Below, piece after piece: positions 20,169 to 28,029 of a DNA stretch of 64,000 nt. Origin of the DNA: Steroidobacteraceae bacterium (lineage in GTDB: Bacteria > Pseudomonadota > Gammaproteobacteria > Steroidobacterales > Steroidobacteraceae). Location: contig JALORN010000016.1 in assembly GCA_025458905.1 (NCBI GenBank), positions 1 through 64,000 of the forward strand, in the 5' to 3' direction. How positions within the stretch are numbered: the first letter of the stretch is position 1; each line of letters opens with the position of its first letter. Made by a program: the position numbers and the translations under genes. The notes under the pieces are model-generated. The model saw only the letters and a list, made by a program, of their open reading frames with translations, did not search any database and was not told the DNA's origin.

Positions 20169-20308
20169 GACGGGGCCGGGTACGCGCCCCCGGAGTGCGA
20201 GGCACATCGCACTGACGCCAGGGGCAGGGCGACTTATGTTGCCTAGGTGCGATCGGCCGATCCTGCTCGTCCAGAATCGGGGCGAGAACAACGCACACAG
20301 GGGATATC

Positions 20309-22333
20309 GTGGCGATCGCTACCTTCGACCGCGATCCGGCGCGTCATGGCGGCGCGTCCGAGCCGCGCTTCACGCTGCTCGAGGAGCTGTTCCGTACCGG
20401 CGACGCGGCGTTCTGGCGCGCCCAGGATCGACGGGGCGGCCGCAGCTGCGTGGTACGCGTGTTCGACTGCGGGCGCGAGGACACCTCGCGGCGGCTGGGC
20501 GAGCTGCACCGCGAGCGCACGCTGGCGGAACGCCTCGGGCACCCGGCGGTGCTGCGCACCGACGTGCCGCTGATCGAGGCAGGTCGGATCCACCAGCTCG
20601 TCGATCCGGAGCCTGCACAGCTGCTGCTGTCGCCGGGCGAGCGGGGGCGGCTCGCGTTGCTGACCGCCCTGGTCGCCGTGGCCCGCGCGCTCGGCGAGGT
20701 GCACGCGCGCGGCGCGTTCCACGGCGGCTTCGGTCGCGACAGCTGCCTGCGCACCGCCGACGGGCGCGTCGTGCTGCAGGGCTTCGCGGGGGACGCACCT
20801 GCGCCGGCCGCGGTCCGCGAGGGCATCGCCGCCGACCACCGCGCGTTCCTCGAGCTGGCACAGCAGCTGCTGGAGCCTAGCGGCGGGCCACCGCCGCGGC
20901 TGCGGCGCTACTTCCAGCGGCACGCCGCGGCCGGTGGCTCCCGGGTGGCCGCCGATGCGCTGGCGAGCCTGGCGGACGAGCTGCGCGAATCGCTGGAGGA
21001 CACTTTCCCGTGGCCCCCCGTCGCCGGCGCTGCGTTCCTGGTCACGCCCATGCCTGTCCCCGCACTCGCACCGGTCGCGGCGCCGATGCCGGCGCCGGGT
21101 GCCGCGCCGCCGCAGCGCGTCCGCTCCACTGCGGCGGCCCCGGCTGCGCCCACGGCCGCGGCTGCGCCGGCGGTAGCGAGCGCGAACTCCGCGGTGGTGA
21201 TCCCCGCGGCCCCGGTGGCGACCGCTGCGGCCGTCGTGCCCTCGGCCGCCGTCGCGGCACTGCCGACCGTCGCGTCGCCGGCGCCGGCGCCGGCGCCGGT
21301 GGTGTTGGCGGCGGCCCGGGCGGGCGGGGGAGCGCCACCCGGTGCGGTGGCCGGATCCGCGGTGCCGGCCACGGCGGCGCCGCCGACCGCGGCCGCGGCC
21401 GGACCGCCCCGCGACGAGGTGACCCGCAGCTCGATTCGACCCTGGCTCGCCGCGATCCTGCTGATCGGCGCGGCGATCGCGGCCTGGCAGCTCGTCGACA
21501 AGGGCGGCGCGGGGTCGCGCTCCCGTCCGGCCGCGGTCGCACCCGCGCCGGTCGCGACCGCTGCGCCGGCGGTGGATCGGCGAGCGGCCCGCGTCTCGGG
21601 GCCGATGGCCGCGCCGCCGCCGCCGGTGGAACGCGCTGCGACGCAGGTGGCGCCTGCTCCCGTACCGGCCACGACGCAGGCCCCGGCGCCTGCGCGCCGC
21701 CCTGCCGCCGCGCGCGTGGTCGCGCCCGCAGCGCCCGCAGCAGGAGCGCGCCGCGCCGCGGCTGCTTCCCCGGCCGGCACCGCGGCAGCGGCCCCGGCCG
21801 CGGAATCGGCACAGGCGGCGCGCAGCCGCGTCGCCAACCTGGTCGCGGGCGGAAATCGCGCCCTCAATGCCCTGGAGCCGACGATCGCGGGCGAAGCCTT
21901 CGCCGCCGCGCTCGCCCTCGCGCCGGACGATCGCGCCGCGCTGGAGGGTCGGCAGCGCGCCCGGCGTCTCGCCGGCGTCGCCGCATTGATGCGCGATGCC
22001 CGCGACGCGAGCGCGCGCGGCGACCATGCGCGTGCGGTCCAGGGCTATGCGCAGGCGCTCTCGAACGATCCCCGGAACCGTGGCCTCGCCGACGCCCTGG
22101 CAACCGCGCGGCGCAGCCTCGCGCGCGATGCCAACGGCAGCCTGCTCGCCGAGGGCCACGCGGCGCTCGGCGCCGGGCGTCTCGAAGCGGCGCGCGAGGC
22201 GTTCGAGCGCGTGCTGGCGGTCGACCCGTCGGCCGCGGCCGCGCGCCGCGGCGTCGAACAGGCGCTGACGGCGATCGCGCTGCGCGACCAGGCGACGGCG
22301 CGCCGCGTCGCCGCGCTGGATTCCACGCGCTAG
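20309..22333 (+). CDS. Membrane-anchored pseudokinase with C-terminal TPR region
   Basis: The 674-residue protein has four parts. Residues 1-235 resemble a Ser/Thr protein kinase but lack key residues: the beta-3 lysine position reads VVRVF, the HRD motif reads HGG in GAFHGGFGRDSC, and the DFG position reads GFA in VVLQGFAGD. An Ala/Pro-rich linker follows, then one membrane segment (WLAAILLIGAAIAAW, about residues 378-392), a second long Ala/Pro linker, and about 170 C-terminal residues of TPR-like helical repeats (ALSNDPRNRGLADAL, AFERVLAVDPSAAAARRG). The layout suggests a cytoplasmic regulatory domain joined to an extracytoplasmic scaffold. No partner gene is identifiable. The start is GTG 20309 behind AGGGG. 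Confidence 0.75.
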   Translation: MAIATFDRDPARHGGASEPRFTLLEELFRTGDAAFWRAQDRRGGRSCVVRVFDCGREDTSRRLGELHRERTLAERLGHPAVLRTDVPLIEAGRIHQLVDPEPAQLLLSPGERGRLALLTALVAVARALGEVHARGAFHGGFGRDSCLRTADGRVVLQGFAGDAPAPAAVREGIAADHRAFLELAQQLLEPSGGPPPRLRRYFQRHAAAGGSRVAADALASLADELRESLEDTFPWPPVAGAAFLVTPMPVPALAPVAAPMPAPGAAPPQRVRSTAAAPAAPTAAAAPAVASANSAVVIPAAPVATAAAVVPSAAVAALPTVASPAPAPAPVVLAAARAGGGAPPGAVAGSAVPATAAPPTAAAAGPPRDEVTRSSIRPWLAAILLIGAAIAAWQLVDKGGAGSRSRPAAVAPAPVATAAPAVDRRAARVSGPMAAPPPPVERAATQVAPAPVPATTQAPAPARRPAAARVVAPAAPAAGARRAAAASPAGTAAAAPAAESAQAARSRVANLVAGGNRALNALEPTIAGEAFAAALALAPDDRAALEGRQRARRLAGVAALMRDARDASARGDHARAVQGYAQALSNDPRNRGLADALATARRSLARDANGSLLAEGHAALGAGRLEAAREAFERVLAVDPSAAAARRGVEQALTAIALRDQATARRVAALDSTR

Positions 22334-22341
22334 CGGGGCGG

Positions 22342-22362
22342 GCGGCCGGGGCCGCCGGCCGC
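22342..22362. terminator. Bidirectional hairpin between convergent genes
   Basis: GCGGCCGG (22342-22349) and CCGGCCGC (22355-22362) form a perfect 8-bp stem with a 5-nt loop in the 40-bp gap between the convergent pseudokinase and universal stress protein genes. T tracts are absent on both sides. Confidence 0.45.
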
Positions 22363-22373
22363 GGGACCCGCCC

Positions 22374-23360
22374 TCAGACCGTCATCTGCGACGGGATCGC
22401 CATCAGCTGCGCGCCGCGGCTGCGCGCCGGTACCGGGCTCTTGAAGCGGCCCGGCTTGATGATCAGCACGTCGCAGGGCAGGGCGTCGAGCACGGCCTCG
22501 GCGGTGTTGCCGATCAGCAGGCGCTTCAGGCCCGAGCGCGAGACGGCGCCCATGACCACGATCGAGGCGCGCGTCGCGCGCGCCGTGGCCGGCAGCGCTT
22601 CGCGTGGCACGCCCTCGAGGACGGTGACCTTGTGCGGCGGCAACGGCAGGCGCTCGAGCTCGGACGCGAGCGCCGCGCGAGCGCGCGCCTCGGCCTCGCG
22701 GCCGTCGGCACCGGGCATCAGCACCGGGCCTGCGACCCAGCCGGCGGTGACCACCACCGGCGGCGGGTAGACGTGCACGACCTGCAGCGTGCCCTTCATC
22801 GCCGTCTTCAGCGAACCCGCGGTCTTCAGGATCTCGGCGTCGAGGCGCACCGGCTTGGCGTGCTGGTGCAGCGGATCGACCGCCGCCATCACCGTCGGGC
22901 GATGGTAGGGGCGGGGAGTCTTGACGATCAGCACGGGGCAGGGCGCGAGCCGCAGCAGCTCCCAGTCCGTGTAGCTGAGCATCCAGCCCGCGACGTGCTT
23001 GCCCGCATGCCGCTCGGCGACCACGAGGTCGACCTTGCGCTTGATCGCGCGGCGCACGATCGCCTCGGAGGGCGGGTGGTCCCATTCCGCGGCGACGCTG
23101 ACCTCGATGCGATGGCGGCGCAGCCGCGCCGCGATCGTCTCGAGCCGCGCGACGGTCCGCGCGACCTGCTCGCGCTCGTACTCGCGCAGGTCGATCTCCT
23201 GCGCCTGCAGCGCATCGACCATGATGGTCTGGGAAAGACTGTGGAACAGCTCCAGCTCGGCGCCGTGCGCCTGCGCGAGCTGCGCGGCCTTGCGCACCGC
23301 GGGCAGGGCGCGGGCCCCCGGATCCTTGATCGCGACCAGGATGCGCTTGACGTTCTGCAT
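22374..23360 (-). CDS. Tandem universal stress protein (UspE-like)
   Basis: The 328-residue cytoplasmic protein contains two UspA domains. The first begins KRILVAIKDPGARALPAV. The second ends with the nucleotide-binding signature VVMGAVSRSGLKRLLIGNTAE, followed by LPCDVLIIKPG. The first domain retains the similar end LAPCPVLIVKTP. This tandem arrangement matches UspE, which in enterics affects stress survival, motility and adhesion. GGGGAGG lies 8 nt before the ATG at 23360. Confidence 0.9.
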   Translation of the reverse strand: MQNVKRILVAIKDPGARALPAVRKAAQLAQAHGAELELFHSLSQTIMVDALQAQEIDLREYEREQVARTVARLETIAARLRRHRIEVSVAAEWDHPPSEAIVRRAIKRKVDLVVAERHAGKHVAGWMLSYTDWELLRLAPCPVLIVKTPRPYHRPTVMAAVDPLHQHAKPVRLDAEILKTAGSLKTAMKGTLQVVHVYPPPVVVTAGWVAGPVLMPGADGREAEARARAALASELERLPLPPHKVTVLEGVPREALPATARATRASIVVMGAVSRSGLKRLLIGNTAEAVLDALPCDVLIIKPGRFKSPVPARSRGAQLMAIPSQMTV

Positions 23361-23525
23361 GAGCTACCTCCCCTCGATGCGCCCGATTGTCGGCAGCGGG
23401 CCGCGAGGCCTGCATCCGTATCACTGCGTAGGACCGCGGGCACGCGCCGGCACCGGCGTGCCCCGGTGCGGCATGGCGCCGGCGATGGGCGCCGGCTAGC
23501 ATCTGCGAAGCAGAGGAGCCCCGCC

Positions 23526-25142
23526 ATGACACAGGCCGCCACGCCGCTCGAACCCACCCGCAGCCTCGCCCGACTGTTCGACGGCCTGCTGGACGCCGAC
23601 GAACTGGTGCTCGACCCGGTGGAACGTCGTCTCGCCTCGAGCGACGTCTACACCAGCGGCGTGCTCGCCGACGCGGTGCTGCGGCCGCGCGACCGTGAGC
23701 GCCTCGCGCGCGCGGTGGGCGCGGCCGCGGCCGCCGGGTACGCGCTCGCGCCACGCGGCGGCGGCATGTCGTACACCGGCGGCTACGTGCCCGAGCGCGC
23801 CGGCACGCTGGTCGTCGACACCTCGCGGCTCGATCGCATCGTCGAGATCAGTGCCGAGGACATGTACGTCACGGTCGAGGCCGGCGTGACCTGGAAGCGC
23901 CTCCACGAGGCGCTGAAGCCGCTCGGCCTGCGCCTGCCGTTCTTCGGCACGTTCTCAGGCGCGCAGGCGACGGTCGGCGGCGGCCTGTCGAACGGCGCGC
24001 TGTTCTTCGGCACCGCGCGCTACGGCACGGCGGCGGACTGCGTGCTGGCGCTCGAGGTGGCGCTCGCAGACGGGACGCTGCTGCGCACGGGGCAGGCTGG
24101 CTTCCGCAACGTCGCCAAGCCGTTCTACCGCACCTATGGTCCGGACCTCACCGGGCTGTTCTGCCACGACTGCGGCGTGCTCGGCATCAAGACGCAGGCG
24201 ACGTTCCGCCTGATCCGCACGCCCGCGCACAGCGGCTATGCCTCGTTCATCTTCACGGCGCCGGACTTCGTCGAGGGCATGAAGGCGGTCGGGCGCGCGC
24301 TCTCCGAGGTGGCGCGCACCGGCGCGGCCGAGGAAGCCTATGTGTTCGACCCCGAGTCGACGCGCAAGAACCTGGAGTCGCACGACCTGCTGAAGGACGC
24401 CAAGACGCTCGCGAGCGTCGTGCGCCAGGGCTCCTCGCTGCTGAAGGGCCTGCGCGACGGGGTGCAGCTGATCGCGGCAGGCCGCGACTTCGTGCCCGCG
24501 GACGCCTTCTCGCTGCACGTCGTGTGCACCGGGCGCACGGAGGCCGCACTGGAGGCCGACATGGCCGCGGTGCGCGAAGCCTGCGAGCGGCTCGGCGGCC
24601 GCGAGATCGCCAACTCCATCCCGAAGGCCGTGCGCGCCGGGCTGTTCCCCGCGCCCGACGGCGTGCTCGGGCCGAAGGGCGATCGCTGGGCGGCGCTGAA
24701 CGCCAAGGTGGCACACTCCGACGCGGCGCGGATCATCGAGGCGAGCGCCGCGGCACTGCGGCCCTACCAGGCCGAGATGCAGGCGAAGAAGGTCTGGATG
24801 AGCCACCTGCTGATCGCGATCGGCACCAACGCCTTCAGCTTCGAGCCGGTGTTCCACTGGTATGACGAGTGGCTGCCGATGCACGAGCGCATGCCCGCGC
24901 CCGAGGTGCTCGCCAAGTTCGACCGGCCGGCCGCCGACCCGGCGGCGCGCGAACTGGTGGAGCGGCTGCGCGGGGTGCTGGTGAAGCTGTTCTCGGACCT
25001 CGGCGCGTCCTCGAACCAGATCGGCAAGACCTATCCGTACCTGCAATCGCTGGAGCCGCGCACCGCGCGGTTCGTCGGCGACCTGAAGAGGGTGCTGGAT
25101 CCTCGCGGGACGATGAACCCGGGCGGGCTCGGGCTGCGCTGA
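23526..25142 (+). CDS. FAD-binding oxidoreductase (GlcD/vanillyl-alcohol-oxidase superfamily)
   Basis: The 538-residue protein has the PCMH FAD-binding signature (ALAPRGGGMSYTGGYVP, FFGTFSGAQATVGGGLSNGA, VLGIKTQATFRLI) and ends LDPRGTMNPGGLG, as in lactate/glycolate-type flavo-oxidases. It is longer than the D-lactate dehydrogenase homologue at 17.9-19.3 kb and clearly different in the substrate domain. The substrate is unknown. It converges on flgN with only 16 nt between stop codons and is not obviously linked to motility. ATG 23526 follows AGAGGAG. Confidence 0.85.
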   Translation: MTQAATPLEPTRSLARLFDGLLDADELVLDPVERRLASSDVYTSGVLADAVLRPRDRERLARAVGAAAAAGYALAPRGGGMSYTGGYVPERAGTLVVDTSRLDRIVEISAEDMYVTVEAGVTWKRLHEALKPLGLRLPFFGTFSGAQATVGGGLSNGALFFGTARYGTAADCVLALEVALADGTLLRTGQAGFRNVAKPFYRTYGPDLTGLFCHDCGVLGIKTQATFRLIRTPAHSGYASFIFTAPDFVEGMKAVGRALSEVARTGAAEEAYVFDPESTRKNLESHDLLKDAKTLASVVRQGSSLLKGLRDGVQLIAAGRDFVPADAFSLHVVCTGRTEAALEADMAAVREACERLGGREIANSIPKAVRAGLFPAPDGVLGPKGDRWAALNAKVAHSDAARIIEASAAALRPYQAEMQAKKVWMSHLLIAIGTNAFSFEPVFHWYDEWLPMHERMPAPEVLAKFDRPAADPAARELVERLRGVLVKLFSDLGASSNQIGKTYPYLQSLEPRTARFVGDLKRVLDPRGTMNPGGLGLR

Positions 25143-25158
25143 AGCGGCGGGCGCTGCG

Positions 25159-25647
25159 TCAGGCCTCGGCGGCCAGCAGCCGCGAACTCGGGCCGGCGGC
25201 CACCTGGCCCTGCGGTCCATAGACGCGGGGTCCAGGCCGCTGGCCGGTGAGGATCTCGAGCATGCCCTCGACGCGCTTCATCCGCGCGGCGACGAGCGCC
25301 CCGTTGCGATCGTTCCGCTCGCGGCAGCGCCGCGCGGCGTCGGCGCAAGCCTGCCAGCGGGCACGAAGCGGCTCGCCGGCGCCACAGGCCCGCAGCACGG
25401 CCTCGAGGCCGGCGTTGTCCGGGCTCTGGCCGAGCATGCGCAGCAGCACGCGGCGCTCCTCCTGGATGCGCAGCAGCTCCCCGATCCGCTGCTGGCGGGC
25501 GCCGCAGGCGGCTTCCAGCGCCTCGGGGCTCTCGTTGCGGACCAGGATGTCGTGTTCGCGAGCGAGCAGCTGTTCGAGGTCGGCGAGCACCCGGCACTCG
25601 TCGTCGATCAGCGCCGAGAACTGCTCGCGCGTAAGGGCCGGATCCAT
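25159..25647 (-). CDS. flgN: Flagellar export chaperone FlgN
   Basis: The 162-residue helical protein is the chaperone for hook-filament junction proteins FlgK and FlgL. It shows the FlgN pattern: an N-terminal coiled helix (FSALIDDECRVLADLEQLLAREHDIL), a central RNDRNGALVAARMKRVEGMLEIL and a C-terminal YGPQGQ. It is the second gene of a flgM-flgN transcript, 3 nt after the flgM stop, driven by a FliA promoter. Confidence 0.88.
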   Translation of the reverse strand: MDPALTREQFSALIDDECRVLADLEQLLAREHDILVRNESPEALEAACGARQQRIGELLRIQEERRVLLRMLGQSPDNAGLEAVLRACGAGEPLRARWQACADAARRCRERNDRNGALVAARMKRVEGMLEILTGQRPGPRVYGPQGQVAAGPSSRLLAAEA

Positions 25648-25650
25648 GGC

Positions 25651-25974
25651 TTACTTCCCGTCCCCGGCGCGCGACAGGTCGTAGTCCATGCGGATCAGCT
25701 TGTCGGCGACCTTCTGGCCGTCGACCTGGTAGCGGCCCTGCTCGATCGCGAGCGACGCGGCAGCCACCCGGGCCTCGTCGACGATCGGCAGGGCGGCGAT
25801 CGCCTTTTCGAGGGTGGCGAGCTGGCGCGCGCCCTCGGTGATGCTGACGTCGGCCCCGCCCACGGCCGCACCGGCGGATTCCTCGCCGGAAGCCACGTCG
25901 CGCGGGCGCGTCACCGGCTGGCCGCCGGTCACGGCTACGGGGCGCGAATCGACGCCATTGATCTTGGTGTTCAT
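25651..25974 (-). CDS. flgM: Anti-sigma-28 factor FlgM
   Basis: The 107-residue protein holds FliA inactive until the hook-basal body is complete, then is exported. The N-terminal 40 residues are disordered and end in a Gly/Ala stretch. The C-terminal half (about residues 48-100) forms the FliA-binding helices, with LATLEKAIAALPIVDEARVAAASLAIEQG compressed as in other FlgM proteins and ending QVADKLIRMDYDL-like. The gene is transcribed from a FliA promoter 30 nt upstream, so FliA raises its own inhibitor. Confidence 0.92.
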   Translation of the reverse strand: MNTKINGVDSRPVAVTGGQPVTRPRDVASGEESAGAAVGGADVSITEGARQLATLEKAIAALPIVDEARVAAASLAIEQGRYQVDGQKVADKLIRMDYDLSRAGDGK

Positions 25975-26003
25975 GGTCCGAACCTCTGCACCTGCTGATG
26001 CGT

Positions 26004-26029
26004 TATCGGCACGTCGGGGGAAAACCTGA
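26004..26029 (-). promoter_or_regulatory. Sigma-28 (FliA) promoter of flgMN
   Basis: On the minus strand TCAGG (26029-26025), 14 nt, and GCCGATA (26010-26004) match the FliA consensus. The start is expected about 20 nt before the flgM ATG at 25974. Confidence 0.85.
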
Positions 26030-26058
26030 GCACCCGTCGACCCGCGCCGCCACGGTGC

Positions 26059-26802
26059 TCAAGGGTCCACCCGGATCATGCCGCTGTCATCGGCACGACC
26101 CTCGACGACCTTGAGCGAATTCACGTTCTGTACCCGTACACGGGCGCCCGGGGCGGCATCGGCCAGCGCCCGGCCGGGCGCGCGGATCTCCATGCCGCCC
26201 TGGCGTGCGACGAGCGTCACGCTCTCGCCGCGCCGCACCACGGGGTCGGCCGCCAGCATCGCGCGGCTGAGCGGGGTTCCGGGCGCGACCGGGCGGGCGA
26301 GATGCAAACCTTCGAGCATTTCGACATTACTTATATAAGTATTTGCGATTCCTGGCAAAGTTTGCTTCACCACCTCGACGTCGTCCGGCCCGGGGCGGGC
26401 GCCGCGGGGCAGTGGACGGCGGGCCACCAGCACGGTCGCCTCGGTCTCGATGGTGACGGGTACCAGCACCGCCCAGCGGGTCGGACCGGCGCAACGCACC
26501 GTGACCACGGCCCGCGCCCCGAGGCCGCCCGGTGGCGTGGCAGCCTCGGCCTCGAGCGGGCCACCGCAGGCGGCGAGTCGCAGGCGCGGGTCCAGCGGGC
26601 GCGCCACGATGCGGAGGGCGCGCACGGGGCGCGCCCCGGCGGCGTCGGCAGGGGTGGGCAGCGCCTCGCGGACGGCGGCCTCGGCGCGCCGCGTCAGACG
26701 CTCGAGCGACTGCACCGCACCCGGCATGACCGGCTCCGCCGGCGCCTGGGCCGCCGCAGGCAGGGTCGACACGAACGGCAGCGTCGTCAGGAAGAGGTGC
26801 AC
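26059..26802 (-). CDS. flgA: Flagellar P-ring assembly chaperone FlgA
   Basis: FlgA is a periplasmic chaperone for P-ring protein FlgI. The mature part has an N-terminal wing domain and the SAF domain typical of FlgA (VEVVKQTLPGIANTYI, GTPLSRAMLAADPVVRRGESVTL, then RVRVQNVNSLKVVEGR). A hydrophobic signal sequence is present (LFLTTLPFVSTLPAAAQA). The first possible start is GTG 26871, but the sigma-54 promoter places the transcript start at about 26873, leaving no leader. I therefore prefer GTG 26802, just before the signal sequence, giving 247 residues. No strong ribosome site precedes it, so the start is uncertain. Confidence 0.88.
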   Translation of the reverse strand: MHLFLTTLPFVSTLPAAAQAPAEPVMPGAVQSLERLTRRAEAAVREALPTPADAAGARPVRALRIVARPLDPRLRLAACGGPLEAEAATPPGGLGARAVVTVRCAGPTRWAVLVPVTIETEATVLVARRPLPRGARPGPDDVEVVKQTLPGIANTYISNVEMLEGLHLARPVAPGTPLSRAMLAADPVVRRGESVTLVARQGGMEIRAPGRALADAAPGARVRVQNVNSLKVVEGRADDSGMIRVDP

Positions 26803-26883
26803 CAGCCGACGCGCCTGGAAGGGCCGCGGCGGCGGTGGCCTGCGGGGGAGACTCGGGGCAATGGATTCCACGACCCCGGATCA

Positions 26884-26899
26884 AGCAAGGCACGTGCCA
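26884..26899 (-). promoter_or_regulatory. Sigma-54 promoter of flgA
   Basis: On the minus strand TGGCACG (26899-26893), 4 nt, TTGCT (26888-26884) is a full sigma-54 -24/-12 match, with GG and GC separated by 10 nt. The predicted start is about 26873. Confidence 0.88.
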
Positions 26900-26913
26900 T
26901 GAGCGGGAGCGCC

Positions 26914-26939
26914 TAAAGTCCGTCGCCCGCCCGCCGATA
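26914..26939 (+). promoter_or_regulatory. Sigma-28 (FliA) promoter facing flgB
   Basis: TAAAG (26914-26918), 14 nt, GCCGATA (26933-26939) is an excellent FliA consensus on the plus strand. It lies between the flgA sigma-54 promoter and the flgB sigma-54 promoter, giving the flgB operon a second promoter about 180 nt upstream of flgB. Confidence 0.75.
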
Positions 26940-27006
26940 CCGATGGTGGCGCGGCATCCCGCGCTGCCCGCGCTTGCCGCCCGCGGCCCGCCGCTGCCGC
27001 CGGCGC

Positions 27007-27021
27007 GGAACTGCGTCACGC
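27007..27021. promoter_or_regulatory. Candidate flagellar activator box between flgA and flgB
   Basis: GGAACTGCGTCACGC on the plus strand is GCGTGACGCAGTTCC on the minus strand. The same GCGTGACGC core occurs upstream of the fleR-like, fliL and fliM sigma-54 promoters and upstream of fliC. The centre lies about 83 bp from the flgB start and 143 bp from the flgA start, so one box may serve both promoters. Confidence 0.6.
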
Positions 27022-27073
27022 CCGGAGAGCCCGAAAGGCCGCATCCGGCCGCGGAAAGCCCGATCGGCGTCTC

Positions 27074-27089
27074 TGGCACGCAGCTTGCT
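27074..27089 (+). promoter_or_regulatory. Sigma-54 promoter of flgB operon
   Basis: TGGCACG (27074-27080), CAGC, TTGCT (27085-27089) is a perfect sigma-54 site with GG-N10-GC. The start is predicted at about 27100, 30 nt before the flgB ATG. Confidence 0.93.
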
Positions 27090-27102
27090 ACCTCCCACGC
27101 GA

Positions 27103-27116
27103 GACGGAATTCCGTC
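27103..27116 (+). other. Hairpin at 5' end of flgB mRNA
   Basis: GACGGAATTCCGTC is a perfect 14-bp palindrome starting about +4 of the predicted flgB transcript. In RNA it gives a 5-bp stem with an AATT loop. GGAGG, the flgB ribosome site, follows directly at 27117. Confidence 0.5.
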
Positions 27117-27129
27117 GGAGGCTGGCCCC

Positions 27130-27537
27130 ATGCTCGATCTCGACACCCACATCGGAGTGCACGCGGACGCGCTGCGCCTGCGCTCGCAGCGTGCCGAGCT
27201 GATCGCCGACAACCTCGCCAACGCCGACACGCCGAACTTCAAGGCGCGCGACCTCGACTTCCGTGCGGCGCTCGCCGCGGCGGGCCATGGGCAGGCTGGC
27301 GGCGGGCTCGCCCTGAGCACCACGCAGGGCGGGCACCTCGGCGGCCCGGGCGCGAACGCCGGTCCCGACGGCGCGCTGCGCTACCGGCAGCCGCTGGCGC
27401 CGGCGCTCGACGGCAACACCGTCGACGTGCAGGTCGAGCAGGCCTCGTTCGCGGAGAACGCGGTGCGCTACCAGGCGACGCTGACCTTCATCAACTCGCG
27501 GCTGCGCGGCCTGATGACCGCGATCACCGGCCAGTGA
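27130..27537 (+). CDS. flgB: Flagellar proximal rod protein FlgB
   Basis: The 135-residue protein forms part of the proximal rod of the flagellar basal body. It has the rod-protein motif ELIADNLANADTPNFKARDLDF near residue 20 and the C-terminal helix that coils with it (YQATLTFINSRLRGLMTAITGQ). It is exported by the flagellar type III system without a signal peptide. It heads the flgBCDEFGHIJKL run, behind a FliA and a sigma-54 promoter. Confidence 0.96.
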   Translation: MLDLDTHIGVHADALRLRSQRAELIADNLANADTPNFKARDLDFRAALAAAGHGQAGGGLALSTTQGGHLGGPGANAGPDGALRYRQPLAPALDGNTVDVQVEQASFAENAVRYQATLTFINSRLRGLMTAITGQ

Positions 27538-27554
27538 GCCGAGGAGCAGGCTGA

Positions 27555-27989
27555 ATGTCCACGTTCAAGGTGTTCGACATCGCCGGCTCCGGCATGGCGG
27601 CGCAGTCGGTACGCATCAACACGGTGGCGAGCAACCTCGCCAATGCCAACAGCGTCAGCGGCGACCCCGGCAAGGTGTACCGGGCACGCCATCCGGTCTT
27701 CGAGGCCGTGCGTGGCGCCGTCGGCGGCGCGCCGGGTGCGGCGCGCGCGGAAGCGAGCGCCGCAGTGCGCGTCGCCGGCATCGTCGAGGCGGACACGCCG
27801 GCGATGGCGCGCTACGAGCCGGGCAACCCGCTCGCCGACCCCAACGGCTACGTCTACGCGCCGAACGTCAACGTGGTCGAGGAGATGGTCGACATGATCT
27901 CGGCCTCGCGCTCGTACCAGAACAACGTCGAGGTGATGAACACCTCGAAGGACATGCTGCTCGCGACCCTGCGTCTCGGCCAGTCCTGA
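27555..27989 (+). CDS. flgC: Flagellar basal-body rod protein FlgC
   Basis: The 144-residue proximal rod protein has the N-terminal SGMAAQSVRINTVASNLANANS and the C-terminal VNVVEEMVDMISASRSYQNNVEVMNTSK typical of FlgC. The two ends form a coiled coil in the assembled rod. AGGAG precedes the ATG. It follows flgB by 17 nt. Confidence 0.96.
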   Translation: MSTFKVFDIAGSGMAAQSVRINTVASNLANANSVSGDPGKVYRARHPVFEAVRGAVGGAPGAARAEASAAVRVAGIVEADTPAMARYEPGNPLADPNGYVYAPNVNVVEEMVDMISASRSYQNNVEVMNTSKDMLLATLRLGQS

Positions 27990-28029
27990 GCCTCGACCCC
28001 GCCCCGAACCGCCACCGGAGTAGCCCGCG

